This document shows positions 4,658 through 7,470 of a DNA stretch of 7,470 nt, piece after piece. The notes under the pieces were generated by a model that saw nothing but the letters and a program-made list of their open reading frames with translations, did no database searches and was not told the origin of the DNA. Source of the DNA: Clostridiales bacterium (GTDB lineage: Bacteria; Bacillota; Clostridia; Christensenellales; Aristaeellaceae); contig SFGO01000145.1 in NCBI GenBank assembly GCA_004556545.1, forward strand, positions 1-7,470, in the 5' to 3' direction. The translations under genes were made by a program, and so were the position numbers. The first letter of the stretch is position 1, and every line of letters starts with the position of its first letter.

Positions 4658-6202
4658 CTATGGATACATCCCCACCGCCCCCGCCAGATCGGTGGCGAGA
4701 ACGGAAAGCTGACCACAGCGGGCCTCGGCGGAAAGCCCGGCAAGGCCGTGCAGGCCGCAGGATGCCTGCAATACTTCCAGATCGTTCATGTCGTATGCGC
4801 CAGCCTGCCGACCGGCCAGCAGCGCGCAGAGAACGCCGGTCAGCGCGTCGCCGCTGCCGCCCTTGGCCATGGCGGGCGTGCCCAGAATATTCAGGGCCTC
4901 GCCCTCTTTGGCAATCAGGTGGCTGACGGCGTTTTTCAGAACAATGGACGCGCCGTACTTCCGCTGCAGCTGCCGCGCCGCCGTCTCCTGATCGGCCAGC
5001 ACCTCGGAAACCTCGCAGTGCAACAGCCGGGCCGCTTCGGCGGGATGGGGCGTCAGGATGCAGGAGGTCAGCTCGTACCCTTCGGCGGAGTGAGCGAGCA
5101 GGTTCAGCGCGTCCGCGTCCCATACGGCGGGAAGAGGCCGGACGGCCTGACGCTGCCGCAGCTCGTTCAGCACCCGAAGAACCAGTTCTCTGGCCCACGG
5201 CCCCTGTCCCAGCCCGCAGCCCATGCCCAGACAGTCCGCCTGATTCAGGGCTTTTTCCAGCATCCGAAAAGCGGAAGCCGGATCGTCCTCCGGCAGGGGC
5301 AGACAGGTGGCGCAGGGGCAGAGCGTCTGAAGAATCTGCCAGATGCTTTCGGGGCAGGCGATCATCACCAGCCCGGCTCCGGCCCGCAGCGCGGCGGTGG
5401 CGCTGATGGCGGCGGCTCCAGCCATGCCCTTGCTTCCGGCCAGCAGCACGACCCGGCCATAGGTGCCCTTGTGGCTCAGATGGCGGCGGGGCGGAAGCAG
5501 GCGGCGAAGATCCTCCGGCTCCAGAATATCATAACCGGCGTTGGTTCCTTCTTCTGGGGGAATGCCGATGGAAACCACATCGGTTTTTCCGGCAAAATCC
5601 AGCCCGCAGCCCAGAAACAGGCCGGGCTTGGGCCGGTGGAACGTGACCGTGCGCTCGGCTCGGACGGCGCAGCCCAGGATCCGGCCCGTGGTTCCGTCCA
5701 GCCCGGAGGGAATATCCACCGCCAGCGTGGGGATGCGTTCCTGCTCATTCATCAGGGCGCACAGCGCCAGCGCCGTGCCGGTCAGCGGACGGCTCAGGCC
5801 CGTGCCGAACAGGCTGTCCACAAAGCAGCGGACGTTTTCCGGCAGGGGCGGCAGCGGGCCGTCCGTCAGGCGGACGACCTCCACGGCGGGCGCTTCCGCC
5901 TGCAGGCGGCGCAGCTGATGCTCCGCCGCGTCGTTCAGCGTACCCGGCAGAAGCCAGCAGACGGCCCGAAGCTCCGGGTGGCTGGCGGTCAGAAGCCGCA
6001 TGGCCGCCAATCCGTCGCCGCCGTTGCTGCCGGGGCCGCACAGGCAGAGCACGGTTCCGCCGTTCTCGCCCGCCAGCTCCGCCGCCGTGTCCGCCACATG
6101 CCGGGCGGCGCACTCCATCAGCTGGAGCGCGCTTGTCCCGGTGCGGTTCATGTAGTTTTCTTCCAGACGTTTCATTTCGTCCGGCGTGATGGTCTTTTGC
6201 AA
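4658..6202 (-). CDS. nnr: Bifunctional NAD(P)H-hydrate epimerase / ADP-dependent dehydratase
   Basis: This 514-residue metabolite-repair enzyme equals the length of E. coli Nnr (YjeF). The N-terminal epimerase (about 1-215) interconverts R- and S-NAD(P)HX; GPGSNGGDG (56-64) and VDIPSGLDG (162-170) are its binding and catalytic motifs. The C-terminal ribokinase-fold dehydratase (about 235-514) returns S-NAD(P)HX to NAD(P)H using ADP; visible motifs are HKGTYGRVVLLAGS (244-257), GAGLV (275-279), GCGLGQ (328-333), DADALNLL (362-369), LTPHPAEA (383-390) and AKGGSGD (446-452; Asp452). The start is a TTG at 6202: AAGGAG lies 6 bases upstream and the protein then opens with QKTITPDEMKRLEE, the usual family N-terminus. 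It is third in a minus-strand operon, 20 bases after a lipoprotein gene, and ends at a strong terminator. All expected motifs are present. Confidence 0.96.
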   Translation of the reverse strand: MQKTITPDEMKRLEENYMNRTGTSALQLMECAARHVADTAAELAGENGGTVLCLCGPGSNGGDGLAAMRLLTASHPELRAVCWLLPGTLNDAAEHQLRRLQAEAPAVEVVRLTDGPLPPLPENVRCFVDSLFGTGLSRPLTGTALALCALMNEQERIPTLAVDIPSGLDGTTGRILGCAVRAERTVTFHRPKPGLFLGCGLDFAGKTDVVSIGIPPEEGTNAGYDILEPEDLRRLLPPRRHLSHKGTYGRVVLLAGSKGMAGAAAISATAALRAGAGLVMIACPESIWQILQTLCPCATCLPLPEDDPASAFRMLEKALNQADCLGMGCGLGQGPWARELVLRVLNELRQRQAVRPLPAVWDADALNLLAHSAEGYELTSCILTPHPAEAARLLHCEVSEVLADQETAARQLQRKYGASIVLKNAVSHLIAKEGEALNILGTPAMAKGGSGDALTGVLCALLAGRQAGAYDMNDLEVLQASCGLHGLAGLSAEARCGQLSVLATDLAGAVGMYP

Positions 6203-6222
6203 ATGAATTCTCCTTGGCTTCG

Positions 6223-6474
6223 TCAGCCGTTCATGCCCGGGTCGGCGTTGGGATCCACGGTCGGCAGCGGCGTAACGGCAGGATCCGGCGTGGCGGTGGC
6301 CAGAGGGACTTCCGTGGCGGCAGCGTCCTGCGGCTCGGTGGCGGCAGGCTCCGCCGTCGCGGCGGTCTGATCGTTGGAAGGCCACGGATCCCGATCCACA
6401 TGCAGGGTGCAGGCGCTGGTCAAAAGCAGGCAGCCGATCAGCGCCAACGCCAGCAGGGCTTGTTTCTTTTTCAT
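6223..6474 (-). CDS. Small secreted lipoprotein, Thr/Pro/Ala-rich
   Basis: This 83-residue protein has a lipoprotein signal: Lys2-Lys4, a hydrophobic core (ALLALALIGCLLL) and a probable lipobox LTSAC with Cys22 as lipidated residue. LIGC with Cys15 is a less likely alternative because the core would be short. The remaining 60 residues (TLHVDRDPWP, then low-complexity Thr/Pro/Ala/Asp) have no recognisable domain and look like a disordered extracellular tail. The ATG at 6474 is chosen because the signal peptide begins there; GAGGT lies about 11 bases upstream, rather far. It follows the helical-protein gene by 22 bases and precedes nnr by 20, so the three are probably cotranscribed. Function is unknown. 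Confidence 0.8.
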   Translation of the reverse strand: MKKKQALLALALIGCLLLTSACTLHVDRDPWPSNDQTAATAEPAATEPQDAAATEVPLATATPDPAVTPLPTVDPNADPGMNG

Positions 6475-6496
6475 CCTGTGCGTACCTCGTTTCGGG

Positions 6497-7009
6497 TCAG
6501 TTTTCGGAGGAAGGGGTGTTTGACTCGTCCGCGTCGCGGGAATCCGCCGGCGCATCGGCTTCCTGCGTTTCGTTCTGCGTTTCTTCCTGCACTTCGTCCT
6601 GCGCGTCTTCGGTTTCCTGCTTGTTTTCTTCTTTCGGGGTCAGCGCGCCCTTCAGGGCCTGCATGGCCTTATCCAGCCCTGTGGCCACCAGTGCCGCGCC
6701 CTTAGCCAGATAGTCCGCCGTCTGGCTGACCGCCTGACCCGCCTGCTTTTTCAAATTCTCCGTTTTCTCCGCAAATTCCGGGCTGGACAGGGTTTCGTTC
6801 AGCTTCTGGCCGAACTGTTCCACGGCGGAGGTGACATTCTGGACGGTCTCCTCGGCCTTGCGGCACACCTCTTCCTTTTTCTCGTCCACAACGGGCGTCT
6901 GCATCAGATCGTCTACTTTTTCATTTAGATGGTGCAGCGCGTCATACACCGCGCCCATCGCGTCGTCTACAGCCTGCTTGGCTTTTTCCCAATCGTTGTT
7001 CGCGTTCAT
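6497..7009 (-). CDS. Amphipathic helical protein with acidic tail
   Basis: This 170-residue protein is not assigned to a named family. Residues about 6-122 are continuous charged/hydrophobic helix rich in Ala, Lys, Glu, Val and Gln (DWEKAKQAVDDAMGAVYDAL, EETVQNVTSAVEQF, ENLKKQAGQAV), in the style of LEA-like or apolipoprotein-like helical bundles. Residues 91-120 are more hydrophobic and could lie on a membrane surface. Residues about 126-170 are a strongly acidic Glu/Asp/Gln/Thr tail, probably disordered. There is no signal peptide. The start at 7009 is preferred because AAAGGATGG lies just upstream with normal spacing, whereas the ATG at 7018 abuts the AAAGG. It is first gene of the minus-strand operon, about 55 bases from a good promoter. 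A stress-protective or envelope-associated role is conceivable but unproven. Confidence 0.75.
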   Translation of the reverse strand: MNANNDWEKAKQAVDDAMGAVYDALHHLNEKVDDLMQTPVVDEKKEEVCRKAEETVQNVTSAVEQFGQKLNETLSSPEFAEKTENLKKQAGQAVSQTADYLAKGAALVATGLDKAMQALKGALTPKEENKQETEDAQDEVQEETQNETQEADAPADSRDADESNTPSSEN

Positions 7010-7070
7010 CGCTTCCATCCTTTCCGCGGTTCCCTCTTTGCCTTACGCTTATGGGAAAGTCCGCGCCTTT

Positions 7071-7098
7071 ATTATAATGCACGGGCAGGGAAAGTCAA
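7071..7098 (-). promoter_or_regulatory. Sigma-A promoter of the helical protein-lipoprotein-nnr operon
   Basis: On the minus strand TTGACT (complement of 7093-7098) and TATAAT (complement of 7071-7076) are 16 bases apart. Transcription would begin near 7064, giving a leader of about 55 bases to the start at 7009. No other promoter is apparent between the three genes, whose gaps are 20-22 bases. Confidence 0.7.
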
Positions 7099-7128
7099 AT
7101 CCCTTCCCTTGAAGCCGGATTTATGGTA

Positions 7129-7375
7129 TGTAGAGCCACAATCCATATTGAACAGTAAGGGCAAAAGAAAGATACCGGAGGGCTCCACGTGGTATAGCAT
7201 CGCTGCCGCAAACCAACCGAAAGGAGCCTCAAGCCTCATGGACAGTATAACACAGGATATGAAATACCGCTGCTCCCTGATGAAGTTCGCAGAAAAATAC
7301 GGCGTGTCCCGCGCCAGCCGGAAGTACGACAAAAGCCGCTCTTATATTTACTTTTGGCGAAAACGATTTGACGGC
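7129..7375 (+). mobile_element. Insertion-sequence remnant, left end plus transposase N-terminus
   Basis: This segment starts with TGTAGAGC, contains about 109 bases of leader and the first 46 codons of a transposase, and stops abruptly at 7375. Its first 95 bases (7129-7223) are repeated at 7376-7470 with 12 substitutions and no gaps (about 87% identity), which defines the element's outer boundary at 7129. The right end of this copy is not in the window. It lies behind the nnr operon promoter and does not interrupt a recognisable gene. Confidence 0.75.
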
Positions 7376-7405
7376 TGTAGAGCTACAATACATATTGGAC
7401 AGTAA
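7238..7405 (+). pseudogene. Truncated transposase N-terminal fragment
   Basis: An ATG at 7238 preceded by AAAGGAG (7220-7226) opens MDSITQDMKYRCSLMKF, followed by a helix-turn-helix (AEKYGVSRASRKY) and SYIYFWRKRFDG. I recognise this as the N-terminus of a DDE-type transposase common in gut clostridia and related to IS481/IS3-like enzymes; the family name is from memory. Native sequence ends at codon 46 (7375). Reading then continues nine codons into the next element's terminus and stops at 7403-7405. The catalytic DDE domain is absent, so it cannot transpose by itself. Full-length relatives should be several hundred residues. Confidence 0.75.
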
Positions 7406-7470
7406 GGGCAAAAGAAAGAGACCGGAGGACTCCATGTGGTATAGTAGAGTTGACACAAACCAACCGAAAG
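7376..7470 (+). mobile_element. Left end of a second insertion-sequence copy, cut by the window edge
   Basis: These 95 bases match 7129-7223 in the same orientation without gaps. By that alignment the transposase ATG of this copy would fall 15 bases beyond the window. It begins with TG at the exact point where the first copy's reading frame breaks, consistent with insertion of one copy into another or with a deletion joining two tandem copies. It contains a TTGACA-like sequence (7450-7455). Confidence 0.7.

Noticed and set aside
4643..6370. 575-codon plus-strand open frame opposite nnr
   Set aside because: It is the antisense shadow of the well-supported nnr gene; GC-rich codon bias keeps it open.

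Overview
The window looks like chromosomal DNA from a GC-rich Bacillota, most likely a gut-type clostridium of the Oscillospiraceae kind. The evidence is strong AGGAGG-like ribosome binding sites, sigma-A promoters, one TTG start, small Gram-positive gene families (a DUF4190-like membrane protein, a Met-rich-leader ribbon-helix-helix regulator, a short lipoprotein) and a transposase N-terminus of a type I associate with gut clostridia. The taxonomic placement is inference; no rRNA or marker gene is present.

Layout from left to right. Positions 1-61 are unassigned. Positions 62-653 hold a non-coding repeat cassette: a 59-bp flank, five tandem copies of a 93-bp hairpin-rich unit (the last partial), and a second flank. 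A terminator-like hairpin (712-742) sits in the leader of a phosphoglycolate-phosphatase-like HAD hydrolase (773-1441, +). This gene converges, with one base between stop codons, on an unrecognised three-part protein (1443-2456, -). Diverging from that protein is a two-gene + strand unit: a conserved-looking beta-rich protein of unknown function (2600-3061), coupled by an ATGA overlap to an NlpC/P60-SH3 cell-wall hydrolase (3058-3741). A second, inverted copy of the repeat cassette with no 93-bp units follows at 3784-3913, so the two cassettes bracket these four genes.

An AT-rich control region (about 4190-4280) separates a ribbon-helix-helix regulator (3989-4180, -) from a small two-helix membrane protein (4331-4561, +). 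It contains back-to-back promoters and a 28-bp inverted repeat with perfect 13-bp arms, suggesting a self-contained regulator/membrane-protein pair. A strong bidirectional terminator (4591-4629) then separates this pair from a minus-strand operon read from a promoter near 7071-7098: an amphipathic helical protein, a small lipoprotein and the bifunctional NAD(P)HX repair enzyme Nnr. The right edge (7129-7470) carries two head-to-tail copies of the left end of an insertion sequence. The first is cut off after 46 transposase codons, exactly where the second begins.

Most metabolic content is ordinary housekeeping: phosphoglycolate salvage, NAD(P)HX repair and wall hydrolysis. The most unusual content is the modular repeat cassette, found in zero-unit and multi-unit forms, and the compact divergent control region. 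I see no defence system, CRISPR array, tRNA or rRNA.
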